Source: Phoebastria nigripes
Taxonomy: Eukaryota > Chordata > Aves > Procellariiformes > Diomedeidae
Length of the DNA stretch: 64,000 bases
Assembly (NCBI GenBank): GCA_035582835.1
Contig: JAYKAV010002662.1
Coordinates: 434,001-498,000, forward strand
Direction of reading: 5' to 3'
The notes under the pieces were generated by a model that had not been told where the DNA came from, did no database searches, and was given only the letters and a program-made list of their open reading frames with translations. Of this stretch, positions 1 to 13,100 are shown piece by piece. Within the stretch, counting starts at the first letter, position 1; every line of letters starts with the position of its first letter. The translations under genes were made by a program, and so were the position numbers.

Positions 1-17
1 TAATAAATAAATAAATA
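1..17. repeat. AATA-type simple repeat at the window edge
   Basis: The window opens with TAATAAATAAATAAATA. It may continue upstream of the window. Confidence 0.7.
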
Positions 18-1013
18 TCTTTTTTTCAGGGGCTTTTATTCTTTGAGTAGCAAACCTCTGTCAATTTTTAACCAGNTTCAGTATTTATCTGAATAGTGTT
101 TTTCTACTTCTTCCTGTCCATCAGGCAAAGAGAGAAGATGCTTCTCTTTTCTCTGAAGCCAGCAGCAGCCCACCAATAAAGAAGGTTCCAGTTACTTCAA
201 GGTCAAATTTTGGTCATATCACTAAATTCACTGATTTAGGTGGGAGCACTTTTGTACTTAATTTTTTGTTTACAGGGTCAAGAACCTACCAATAATCTCC
301 TCAGCATCCTAGGAAATAGTCACAAATACATTAAGTTACACCACATGCTTGGGTTGCTGCTAAAAACAACAGGATCTCTGGTTCGTCAGGCTCTCAAAAC
401 TGAAAGGACACCAGCAGATTCCAGCTCTTTCGGTCTGCATTGGTTCTGCCCTCAATTTGAAAGATAAGGATTGTAGCTTGCAAGGAATGTACCTCAGAGA
501 AAAATCTGCCTGTATGGAAAGGGCTTATTATTTCTTCTTACTGACAACTGATTCATTTTTGTATGAAAACCAAATTATTTGAGTAGGAAAGTAGCATAAC
601 CTGGCTCATTAAGACCACGCAGTTTCCTAACAAAATAATGTTTTATAACTTTTGAAACTGTGAGAAGATGTGTCTTTGGTAGCTTTGTCACCTTAAAATG
701 ACAAAGTTTTAAAGCAGCGTAATAATGAAAATAAGAAATCCCGAGGAAATTGCAGAAAAAAGGGGGAAAAAAATAACTTTTTTGCTGAGATTTGTAAGAA
801 ACTGTGGACAAATCCCAAACTGAAATGAAACCAATCCTGTACTTCTGTGCCTGGGCAGCATGTTTGGCTTATACATAGGCATCAGCCCTGGGGCTATTAT
901 ATCATTTTAAAGTCGACAAAAGTAATTACTGTTTCCTAAACTGATTAACTGTTCCTTAATGTCAGTGCTTAGAGAGTCATGCTGATTTAATCATGTTATC
1001 TCTTTACCTCCAG
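1..1013 (+). other. CRHR2: CRHR2 intron segment upstream of the TM1 exon
   Basis: This is noncoding and presumably the 3' part of the intron between the last ectodomain exon and the TM1 exon. It begins with a short AATA-type simple repeat. No coding match to the CRH-receptor ectodomain was seen on the + strand, and nothing else is recognised. Confidence 0.8.
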
Positions 1014-1120
1014 AGGAAGTATGCGCTCCATTACAAGATTGCTCTCATCATAAACTACCTGGGGCACTGTATATCAGTAGGGGCCCTTATAGTTGCCTTT
1101 ATGCTTTTCTTGTGCTTGAG
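1014..1120 (+). CDS. CRHR2: CRHR2 exon encoding TM1
   Basis: This 107-nt exon follows a pyrimidine-rich acceptor ending in cctccag and is followed by the donor gtgagt. It reads [19 protein letters not shown] and then the rest of TM1, ending LFLCLR with the last arginine codon split 2+1 across the intron. The text matches the start of the receptor core in vertebrate CRHR2 (human RKYDLHYRIALVVNYLGHC). NYLGHC is a family-typical TM1 motif. The exon starts in phase 0 and ends after two bases of a codon. No exon matching the preceding ectodomain segment was found in positions 1-1013. Confidence 0.96.
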
Positions 1121-4100
1121 GTGAGTAATCTGTTTGCATGCTTCTAACTTGGTTGGGTGTGTGACACTTACCGGGTTACTCAAGCCCTCTAATAACACTG
1201 TTCAGATCGTGTATGGTGTTGAAAAATGGTCATGGCTTTTACACTCCCAAGCACGTACATGGTTTCATTGACTGATGCATTGGATGAGCTGTAATGGTGG
1301 CTTCCGTGCGTAGGACCTAAAGCCTATTTGTATTCAGGAAGAGAACTGTACATGATTTATTGATGCAGCAAAAAATTCAGTGAGCACAGAGNGCTTCATT
1401 AAGGGAAGCTGGGATTTGAGTGTGTCGAGTTGCAAGTTTTGGGGGCAAGTTTTCTTTTTTATAAGGCAGTGCAGGATAACATAAGGCATTTGCATTCCCT
1501 GACAGATAATGCCCAGATCTAGACCAAAGGAGATAGAATGAAATCTTTCCATTTTGCTTTGGGTTAGTTTCAATTTTTCTTCCATTAAAGAACTTAGAAG
1601 TTTTCTTAAATAACAAGAGAAACATCTTTAGAGGAGCTTTATCCCCACCAGTGCTCATGAAATGATGAATGCAAATCGATGAAACTGCATAGAAACACTT
1701 CCCTTCCCTGGTTCAGTGGTACAGAAGGGAGTTTGTCAGGTCAAATGGATATGTCAGTGAAAGAAAGTCTGTGAAGAAGTTAGGGCTACAGGGAGAAGAA
1801 AAAGGGCAGGAGGGAAGGAAACTTAGTGGAAAGTAATAGGTAGGTGTGCATCAGTNATCATATGTATTGTATGTACACAGCCTGAGTCACAGGAATATAT
1901 TTTAATAGGAGTGGCCTGGTTGGATATTTCCATATGATTTGTTGGATTACCTGACTGGTATTTCTGTACTATTTGTGCTGTCTTGTCTAGGAGCATTCAA
2001 CCTGAACTTAGAACCAACTGCACTAAGTGCTATGCAGTGATAATCCTTGAGAAAAATCTTATCCTAGTAGCAAAGGAGAAACAGATGGAGGACCCCCCCA
2101 CAGGATTACAACATGATGATTGGCAGTGACCTAAGTGAAAGAATTACTGCTTTCCTAAGTGGAGCATCCCTACGAAGTCTTATGCTAAGTCTTCCTCTTG
2201 AGCATTCCTAACAAGAGGGTCTTTCATATTAACAACAGGAATCTTCTTTCACCCCAGCATCTATAAACAGAATAATCTATGCTAACGGGAAGAAAAAAAA
2301 GCTTAAAACATTCAATGGGATTATTTATGGTGCATCAGTTTAAACTTCCATTTCAACCTTTTTACTGTGCGTATAATGCTAATTCCCATAGTGCTTGGAG
2401 ACCTGAATTAATTTACACTGAATAAAGAATGCAAATTATTCATTGTAACTATATTCCCATCCCCAGCTTCGATGCTGAATCTTTTATAAATCCTTGAGTA
2501 AATAACACAAAAACAATTAGATAATATGGTATGAATGTATCCAGCTTCTAACACAGAAGTGGCCTAGCTGATCTCTTTTAAATTGTTCTTCTGGTATTTA
2601 AACTTTGACTTTAAGATTTAAATTTTGCAGTCAGTTTCAGCATTAAAAATGACTGCAGCAATTAAGACTTCCCTGTACATGCTGTGAATTAAGGTAGTCC
2701 GTCTTTTCAAATTTCCACTGTATCATGCAAAAAAAATCTAATGTCCAGCCAGCGTTATCCAGCATGAGCTACCTCAGTGTCTGTAGAGTTACACCTGTTT
2801 TCAAAAGTTCTAAAGATGCTCCAGTGAAGGCAGTCCAGCTTCACGTTGCATTACAGATTTCCCCTACACAAATTCTAGATTATGCACATCTTCATCACAC
2901 TTACCTCTTCAAAGCGTCCCAAGAGCAAATCAGTTTTGATAATTGAGTTCTATTATTTGGGGCTTTTTTTCCTGTTTTAGTTTGGATGGAAGAAGGCATC
3001 TACTAATTGGGTGAAATGAGAGAATTTGGATAATTCCTGGCTAAAAAAACAATAGAAGACCCTGAAGGCTAGATCTGATAGTCCCACATCTTGGCCCAAA
3101 GTAGAAACCTATCAGTTCCTTATTCCTGCCCCACTTCACCCATCTACCTCACTCATGAGTGCCTGCTGAGAGTGAAGATAGAGGAGACCTCCGGGAAGGC
3201 GCAAGTTCTGCAACTGCTCCATATTTTTATGCTTCTCACCCATCACCTGCTTGATTTTCCTTTGCTCTGTCAGTGCAGATGGAGTCCCAAAGGCAGTCCT
3301 GTTTGAAGGAAGAGACTGGAGAACACCTGCTGTATTGGAACATAACTGCTAGGAAGGCTGTGAGATCTCTCACACTAGAGGTTTTAAGAGCAGGTTAAAT
3401 ATCTGGTTGGCATGGCAAAGAGTATTGCTTTGATGATCAGCTAGTGAGATGGGTGTTTTGTTTTTGGAGATGAGCTTCACCATTACTATTGCTGCCCCAG
3501 GTAGCTGCTACATTGATGGGAAGCTTAGTCCTCAGTTGTGCTGAAGTGGGAAGGGGAAAGAACTGGATCTAGTCCCTATTCTTCCAAATCTATCCTATAT
3601 CATCTTGTCCCCAGTTCCTGTCTCCCTCAGTTCCTTATGCAACCCTCTGTCCTCCATCCACAACCCACCCTCCATGCCAGTAGAAATGTTCTACTGTCCT
3701 AAACTCTGAGGAACCATACACCAGAAGATATTTTGAGGGTCGGAAAGCTCAGGTGTAGCAGCAAGTAATGAAATCATCTGCCATCTGTGTTTGTGTGGCC
3801 AGGAGACCCCAACACAACTGAGAAGGGAGTAGAACTCAGCCAGGAACTCCCTTTTACTGCGAAGACCTATTCCAGCCTTGTTTTCTCCAGTTCTGTCACA
3901 TATGAACCAATCCTTCTTTCTTGGCTGTGCAATGAAAAATAAGCCAGTGAACATTTCATTTAGCATCTAAATAATAAAAAGTGAAGCCCAACTTATGGGA
4001 GAGGACTTGATTTTTGTTGGCATGCTGACTGAATGGCAATGAGTCATTGAGATAGCTCCTAAAGATCTAAGGCAAGGATGGTTCCTCAAGGTCTAAATGT

Positions 4101-7100
4101 CGGTGGTCTTAAAAGTGAGCGAGCCATGCTGTTTTTACAATGCAAAACAAAACACGCACACAAACAAAAAGAAATATGCTGAGAAGGAAAAATGAGGAAT
4201 TTGTGCATAAACCAAATGTATTGTAGAGCTGCATTCATCTCCAACGCAGGATCTGGAGAGATTTGCTCAGGGCACTTCACAGGGGATTGTTAAATGTATC
4301 TGCGCTGCTGTGAATCTCATAGTCTGTGTGTTCTCATTAATAGTAAAGGTTTGATCCATCTCTCAGGTGCACACAGGCAGTTCCCGCTGACACAGCTCTC
4401 ATCGTCCCACATAATCACATTCTCACACTAGTAAAGCAGAAATTTTCCATAGGAGGAATCCTGCTATCAGTAATACCAATCAAGCTGAAAGGGGGGGAAA
4501 AAAAAAAAAAAAAAAAAAAGCAAAAGGATTAAAACACTTTTTCTTTTGTTCTTTTGAATCATATTTTTCCTTTACTGTTGCTGATAATGCAGAAACCCAA
4601 ATTGCTTTGTCCTGGCTTTTTCCTTGTTAGTGTGCTATTCTACCAGCCTCTGAGGTGGAATAAGAGTCCTTTGTAAACTCCTGACTTGTTATTAAACAAT
4701 ATGTGCTGGCAATGGCCAGCGGTGACCTGACTGGATTCAATCAGAAGATGTTTTATTTGTGCCGTAGTGACCAAAGAAAAAGTATGGGAAGACAGTTTGT
4801 TCTGGGAAACATTTAAGTCCCTGCTGAGTTTTGAATCCAATAAAGAAGAATGGTGCTGAAAGGAAGATAGGCTGAAGATTAAAAATGACATGTCCTTCTG
4901 CACAGGTTGCTGGAATAAAGGCAGCTATAAAAAAAACCAAACCTACAAACATTGGCATAACATCTTTTGTCACTAGTATGGTGGTAACGAAAGCAAGTTG
5001 AGGTTTTGAGGGAACCTTTGCTTTCCTGTTGCCCCTAAATTTACCTGTTTTTAAAACATTTTTTCCCCTTTAAAACATCTGATTTTTTTTTCTCATAGGC
5101 CTGAGGCAGTCCCCCCTTTCTTTCTCGTAATTACAGCCAGATTTCCTAAATCTCACTTATTTTTTCACCCAAAAGACTGAAACATTTTTTCCTTGAAACA
5201 ACATAGTCACTTTTTTTTTCTTTTTTTCTTTTTCCCCTCCTAACCATCTCCCAGGGTTTAGGAGAAGAAGATCTACTTTCCTTTATCCTCCCCTGTTCCA
5301 AGCTCCTTTGAACTGCCTCTTGATCTTCGGTCTGGCATGCAGTTGGTGAGACTGCCGCAGGCCTCTCTTAGTAAGAATGGAAGAGTTTGATTAAATGGTT
5401 TATAGAAACCTGTCAGAAGAAATGTAGAGCATCCATACAGAGCAGGTTTCATAGACCAAAGTGATCTGACACCTATCAAAGCCTAGATACTAAGGATATA
5501 TCAAGTGGGTAGGTGATCTGCACAATTAGGAACTGGTTTGCACTTTAAAGTCATGTGGTATCTGATGTGACTAGAGCAGAGCAGACTCCAGATCTAAGGC
5601 ACAGTCCTCCCAGACATACCTTTCTGTCATGGAGCAAGGGGAAAAAGAGCAAGTCCCAGGACAGGGAGGGCATCAACTAACTGAATTCATGAGTTCATGT
5701 CAGTACTCCATTTTCCCCTCCATCTCCTGGCTTTCCACCTAGCCTAGTCAAGTCTATTCCATCTGCCACTTAGAATAGCAGAGCATTAACTAATGATTCA
5801 GGCACATGGCATTTTTTAAACTTCATCATAAAAACACGTAATTGCAGAGCATGTGTTTGGTGGACGCAATGGCTGTAGGTTTGGAGACAGCACTCTGTCC
5901 CACCCTGTAATAGTCCATAGTAAAGTTCTCAAAGCAAGGCAGGAAAGAAAACGATGGAGCTCTGTAAATAAGCACATATGCAATGAGATGGTCTTTGAAT
6001 ACAAAACATCTGAAGTGCCTGTACTGCCTGAAATCATGTGAAGTGTCTCATCTCACGAACTCAGGTAAAGGACAGAAACACATTTCCTACTGATTAACCT
6101 TAGGCTAATGTCTTTGCTTCCCACTGCCTTTACTCACCCCCCTCTCATCTCATATCTGTATGACTTGTTCTTTAGACTCTTTGTATAGAGCCTACGTAGT
6201 GCAAAAACCCCAGAGGAGAGCAAAGCCCTCCTGAAGTCCTGGAATAATACCAGTAATTAAAAGTGTGCCCAGAGAGCTATATTCTTAAAGTGTGGAAGGT
6301 TTCATAAGCTGCATCTGAAATAGTGGTATTGTAGCCCAGAAATATGAAGGCTGGCAAGGAGTATTATTGCTGCCTATAAATACATTACTGTTGGATAAAC
6401 ATTAGAAACTGAAGAGCTACTTACAATCAAGGACAATGTCAGTGCAAGAAGAAGTGGGTATAGGTGCTCTACAGATAGACTTGTGAGCGGATATTAGAGG
6501 ATTATTTCCAACTCACAGAGCAGAAGGGTCCAGGAGCAATGTCATGGAGGAAAAATTTAACTTGGATTTAAACTAGAGTTTCAGGAATTTGTGAAGGAGT
6601 TTTACTCAATGACTTTCTTGACTTTCTTGACTTACTTTCTTTCTTGACTCAATGACTTTCTTGGGGTTTGGAGGATCAGGAGGCCACTTCCTATCCTGTG
6701 CTTGAAATATGTTCCTAGTGGTATATTTCTGTCATTGCCAAGATTTTAGCCGCGAGACGCTGTTTTTGGAGATGGACACTAATTTGTTTAAATTCTGGTA
6801 ATAGAACTGCTCTGTGCAAGATTAGATCTGTGTTGACTGACTGGCTAAAACTTGTCTGTGCTCTGTTCTCCTTTTGATGATGATGGAATGTTTTTGGGAA
6901 CAGTAGAGAAAGCCTTGCAACTTTTCCAAGGTTTCAGAAGAAGGAAGAAAGTAAAGTTTGGTCTTTACAGTTTAGATATGAATCATGCTCAGGAGTGCAA
7001 TTTACTTCAAAAAAGAACATGTCCTGAGTCATCTCTGGGAAGGAGAATCAGAGAAGGTGTTTTCAAGCCTAGCTGTTTAGTTACCCACTACAAATGCACC

Positions 7101-10100
7101 TGCAGGTGTTCAAGTACTAAATGGTTCAATTTCAGTTTTCATCCAGGGAATTGCACATCTACATCCCTCACTAACTCCACTGTAGTTGTTCAGCACCCAG
7201 CCACCTTCTCTTCTGTCTGATCTAAAAGATGAATACTGCTGCTTCACATTACTCTGTCAAGTAAAACACGAGAGAGGTGGCAAATCCCTGATTTGTATCA
7301 CCCCTAAATGGGGCATGTACACTCCTGCTAGCATGTGGACAGCCTCTGNGTGTTTATGGAAACAGCCGCTTCCTGGGGGAGGTGCCCAGGTTGAACCACT
7401 GGAAACATTTCTGCATGCACAGTGAGCACCACGAGGCTAACGAATTTAGACGAAGCACAGGAATGAATATTTGGAANGAGCAGGCTATGAATGATCCTAT
7501 ATGGTCTTTCCTGAATTCCTGGCCAAATACTCAAAAATGATGAAATATTTTACACCATGTTTTGGTGGAAATGAGGCCAAGGAGAGTGTGAACAGCAGCA
7601 TCAGTGCCTCAGACTTTCCTCCTTGGTTTATCCACACAGTATCTGCAAAGGTAGATAATTTAATAAACATTGCTAATTGTATAATTGTATTAAAAGCAAA
7701 AAAACATAACCCCTGAATTCCCTAGCTGGTCATTTAAATTAATTTTCTTTCAGATTTTTTTTTTTTTATAATCCCACAAGGGGATTATGAATGAGGACAT
7801 GCTGTGCACTCTTACATTTCCCAAACAGTAGCTGTAAGCCAGATCGACCACTATCAGCTCTCAGTGTCTGGCTTCTGAAGTCCTAACTCTAATTTATGCA
7901 ATCCAGCTGCAATGGTCACTCTTCATAGAAAACATTCCCCCTTCCACAGTCTGGACTGATAACTACAACCTGTGTCAACAGGGCAATGTCTTAGATAAAC
8001 CCCAGAGGGCTGTAGCCATGCACTATGCCCCTGCTACTCTAAAGCTAGTTTGTTATGGGGTACTAAAACCTGAGCTGCAAGGTAGCTTCTGCTAAAAAGA
8101 TACTTTACAGCCCCGTTTCCTGTTTGGTTCAAAAATGACTGACATCTGACCTCCATTTAGCAAAGCAAATTAGAGCAGATTCCTAAATATTTTTTCAACC
8201 AGCTAAACCACAAGCACATGCCGTACTAAATGAAGTCATCTGTATCTGACTTTGTCATTCCTGTGAAAATAACAGTGGAATTTTCTCCAGTGGAAGAGCT
8301 GATTGCACAGTCAAGATTGGAACCATATTCTTAGACTGGAGTATCCACTGACTGGGTTTCAATTAGCCCATATTTAACCACAAAGTTCTCAGGGGCAACA
8401 TTCGTCTTTGTACACTGACTAGGAACAGAGCCCAGGCTGATGTAGTTATCCATACCGTTCATTGTCAGCATGCTCATGGGTAGTTTGCAGAGGGCCATTT
8501 TTGACCCCTTTTCACCATGCTACGCAGCCAGACAGTGCTGGGCACAAACACTGACAGTGAANGCAGTCAGTCTGGTCCTGCCCTGGGGCTGTCCTGCCTG
8601 TGGTCCTGTTCTGTGTTGTGTTGGCTGCATCCTTCCAACCCTAGGAACATCAGTGCTTTAAGCCTTGTGTCTAAAGCAGGCAGACTGCCCTGTGTCCTGT
8701 GATTAAAAGTTGGCTTGAAGGCAGGAGAAAGAAGCTTTGGAAAAGGCTTAGTGGAGCATAGATGGTTCCACAATGGGTTTGGTTTTAGGGTCTATGCACA
8801 TCCTAAACACAAATGGAAGCTGCTGCTTCTCCCTTCACCTGAGCATTTCACCCTTGTCCTCGTAATAAAGCTGTTATTCTCTTCCAGGGTTTCAATTTCC
8901 CCTTGCAACTGCCCCTTGCATTTCCTGTGGGAATATTTATATTTCCCCAGGCAACTGCCACCAAGAAGCTCATTTTCCCTGCCAACCTCTCCAGCTGCTT
9001 TTCCCATCTGTAAGCATTAGTACCAGAATATATGCAGTGATTGAACATGAGCACGCAGGGGAAACCATGAGGACCTCAGGGGAGGCCTCCGTGTGGATGA
9101 AAGCAAATAGGCCATGACAGGCACAGAGCCTGGGAAATAACTTGCTGTTAGGTATTCTTCCCACTCCATGCCATTTATGGTTTGTCCATGAGCTTTGCCT
9201 GCCCTAGAAAAGACTAAAGGGGAAAAATATTTTTTTAAGTATTGTCCATGATTCTCCTTCCTGCTTGTACAACAGTCATGGAATGGGAAGGACTCCAGCA
9301 AAGTGCTCTCAGATTTCTCCTGCCAACTGTTTTCAGACAGACTTTGGGACAGCTGTCTTAATTGAACATCATTATTAATGGAATACTACATGAATTAATA
9401 GAAGGTTTCCAAGCTTCTTTATTAAAGTTATCATTTGCAATTATTTCCATACAGGTGATTCAACTAATTCAGCTAGCTTTCAACCATCCTGGCACATTAT
9501 TATGATTGCTAATGTTAATTGTTTGTGTCATGCTTTGAATCAGAAAATAGTAGCTCTGCACATCCCCGAGGAAAGATACCACTGTATGGATAGAGTGAGA
9601 AAAAAAAANCATGAATCAACAGAAAGGCTACTTTAAGTTTTACCAGTGCTATTTTAGAAACCCTTTTTTAGATCTCCATTTCTGAATCAGTGAGGCCACC
9701 TGTACAGAAAGAGTTGATCAGCTTTTCTGCCTTTTCAGATCTCAAGATTTCATTTCCCAAGTCAAAAGAACGGATTTTCTAATTCTCTGCTTTCTGTATC
9801 CAACCATACAATTAAGGTAATTTGATGGAAATAATTAGCAGAGTGTGCTTTCTCTACCAACAATCAGAAACTCTTTCTGCCCACCTCTGACACNGGCTGC
9901 AGTCAACTGCTGGAGAATTTTGCTTTTTTTTCATTTGCTGCTATTTTTCCTAACGTGGAAGCCGGGTTATGACACCCTGCACACCAAGCAGTTCAGGATG
10001 CAGGTAGTATGATACCAAGTCAGGGAATGACATTTGGGCTTGAAACATGGTCTGTTCTCATATCAAATAAAGAGGACATTATGTGTAATTTCTCACCATA

Positions 10101-13100
10101 TACCTGGCTTTTGATTTACTAATTAGGAAGGCCAAAGAGAAGTATGTTTGCTTTCATCTTAATTGCTTCCTTGTGTCTAACCTGCTGCAGAGCTGAAGCT
10201 AATGCTTTTATGGGGCTCTCTGTGTGTACAGTGAGTGGGAGGCATGTGCTCCCAGATCATCTTACCTGGTTTTGGCCAGCACAGCCAGAGACATACTCTG
10301 GGACTTCTGACTCACTGGAACACACACATTTTCCTGTANCATTGTCCCCAGATTCCTGTAAATATAAAACAAGGTACTTCTTAACTCAGTCTCCCGTGAA
10401 AATATGCTGTCCAAAGCCTCACATTGTTAGCCTTGAGGCAAGTGGCTGTACTCTGAACAATGACTCCTGGCAAAAAGTCCTGCCTGCCTGACATGAGGAC
10501 ACCTCTGCCCAAACCAACAGGAGGAGTGGCACAGCAGCAGGACTCTTGTGCAGCAGGCCCTCAGCGGAAACTCTTGCCTTGTCAGAAGCAGCGTCTGGAG
10601 ATCACTCAATAGGGGGCAAAGCACTGGTTCTTAAGAAATCATGAGGAGCCAATAAACCCTTTCACTTACAGAACCAAGATGCTTCCAGTGGCAGTATCTT
10701 TTCTCCCTCCAAGTCAGAAACTGTAAGTCTTTCTTTTCTCTCCTTTTCAAGGAAATCCTTTTCCTTCTGCCCGTTCCTTCACTCAGTGTAATGTACACTG
10801 CTTGCATGTGCCTGTCTGACACTGTTTGCTGTATTTCAGGGGGATATTTTAGGCCCAAAATCTGCTGTCAGGCACAGCCAGAACTGAAATTGCTGCATGA
10901 GCTGTGCTACTTCAGGAGCACATGTTGGAGATACACTACCAACCACTCCTCCCAGCTTGCTCCCACAGCCTATGGGACTAGCAGTTTCCTGCTGTCCAGT
11001 TCCAGGCTCTTTCTATCCCTCCTCCCTGCAACTCCCAAAGGACAGGAGGGAATGTAATTGTGAGGAAACGNCTCCTCATCCAGCCCTTGGGAGGGTACAG
11101 GCAAGCAGAGAAGAGGAACCAACATAGACAAACATACTTTACCATGAATAACAGCTTATGAGCTCTTCATTCCATCATGTTAGTAGAATAAGCCATGGCC
11201 TGACCCCAGTGAACATAAACCACAAAAGGAGTTCAGTGACTCCTGTGAGGAGTTGGGGCCACCAATGGGGTGATTTAGTGTGATTAAATGTGGTCTCCGA
11301 ATCAGGACTATCTTAAAACCTCTGACTGCCAGAAGCAAGGAGGTAAGAGCAAGGAACAACTAACAGTCTACCTCTCCTGTTTCCCCTAGTGTTTCCCAAA
11401 CTGTCTTTTACTGATCACCACTGGGGACTGAGTCACAGCCTACATGGCTCATTGGTCTGACTGAATATGGAAGTTCTTATGTCTTTATGTTGTGGCCTCA
11501 ATCTTTAAGTCTGTTCTGACTGAATTGCTACAACCTCTTTTCTTATGCCTTCCATCCTTGGACCCATGCACCAGGGAAGAGTTAGTAGAAGAGGCCAAGG
11601 CCTTGACCAATGCTTTTTGTCTGAAAAGGATCAGGGCAGGAAGCAAATACAGGAAGAGGCTCTTTAATGGAAGCCCGTAGCCTCAGTCCATGGTGTCTTG
11701 TGATGTGCCAGCCTTCAGGCTCTCTGGGATGGTGACTTGTGCTGCTGTTCTTGGAAGTTGGGCTACACTTGCACCATTCAATCCACATNAAGGGTTATAA
11801 AACAAGTGGAAATGGCATAAACAATGTTACCTGACATGAATATGAAACCTTCTATCATCTGATCTTTTGGGCTAGGGCATTTTAAATGGCTCTGTAACTC
11901 ACAATTTCTTCCTAGCAATGCTGTAATTGTGTCTGAAGCAGCAGTTCAGCACCCAGTCCCCTCATCTCCCATTTCTCCCCTCTCTCACGTGACTCTTTAC
12001 CCTCTTGAGAAGGTAGCTCTCTGCTGTCTGTGCTCTCATTTTCCTGATGTTGTCACTGCCACACTCTCCAAATTGTGATACCTTCCTACTCAGGTAAGAA
12101 TAACCCCAAATTTCTTAGCTTCTGAGTTGTGAGGGAATGCATTCATGCCAATCACTGTGACGCTAGGAAAGCTCAATTCACTANCTTATAATACAGCACA
12201 ATGTGTTTCAAATTCCACCTCCTGCCATTTACAATGTGAATTCCTTTTCAGTGCTGTCTGTGAGGGCAGTTATTGCTGTTTGTGGAGCACAGACTTGCTT
12301 ACTTTTTCACTCCACAGAGTGAAGGCAATAATTAATCAAGGAGAAAGGAACTGTGGAGCTCATTGTCATAGAAGACTCTTATGATTAACAAGTTTTCAAA
12401 AAGGGACAGGTCATTTTCATGAATAACAGGAGTATTTAAATTTAAATTAAGGCTTATAAATTTAAGCTAGCTTCCATCTACCAAAAGCCAGGAAAAGACC
12501 TGTGGAGGACAGATTAGCCCTATGAGTATTATGAGTTTCTTCCTCAGGCTTTGAGATGAGTGAGTATGACAAGGTCAGCTTTGTCCTTTCACCAAACATT
12601 AGCGGCGCCGCAGGTCTCCTATTACTCACTAGCTTTGTGGCCCAATTTGGGTCATGTCCTTCATTCGCTGTCCACCTCAGACTCCAGTCTGGCTACACAG
12701 ATAAACTTTGTCCACAGGGTTAGCTCTTGAGCCCAGCAGAACAGTCTCATGTGAATAGTGCCTGAAATGAGGGGACCCTCATCTCGGTCAGTATCCCTCT
12801 AGATGCTTTACCCATACTAAATTATGATAGTAACATTCACGAGCAGTGCCTGTAAATGAGAACAGCTTTCTCAGGTGCCTGGCAAGAGATCTTTCCCTTG
12901 TTACATCGAGTTAGCTGCAGTCCTCCACTGCTGTGCCCTGCAGCCTCCACACACTGTATTAACCCTGCTGTTTCTCCCTCACCAGTATGAACCTGACACA
13001 GTTATTTCTCAAGCTTTTCCTGCCCTTGGCTATGAATTGCATTACTGCCACTGTGATTTCTGTGCTAGTAGTAGCTAGGAGACAGAAACAAACAGAAACC

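Noticed and set aside
4491..4519. Poly-A tail of a retroposon or processed gene
   Set aside because: No recognisable body precedes the A run on the + strand, and G7 directly before it suggests simple low complexity.
6852..7220. 122-codon open frame on the + strand
   Set aside because: No motif, signal peptide or family match; probably chance.
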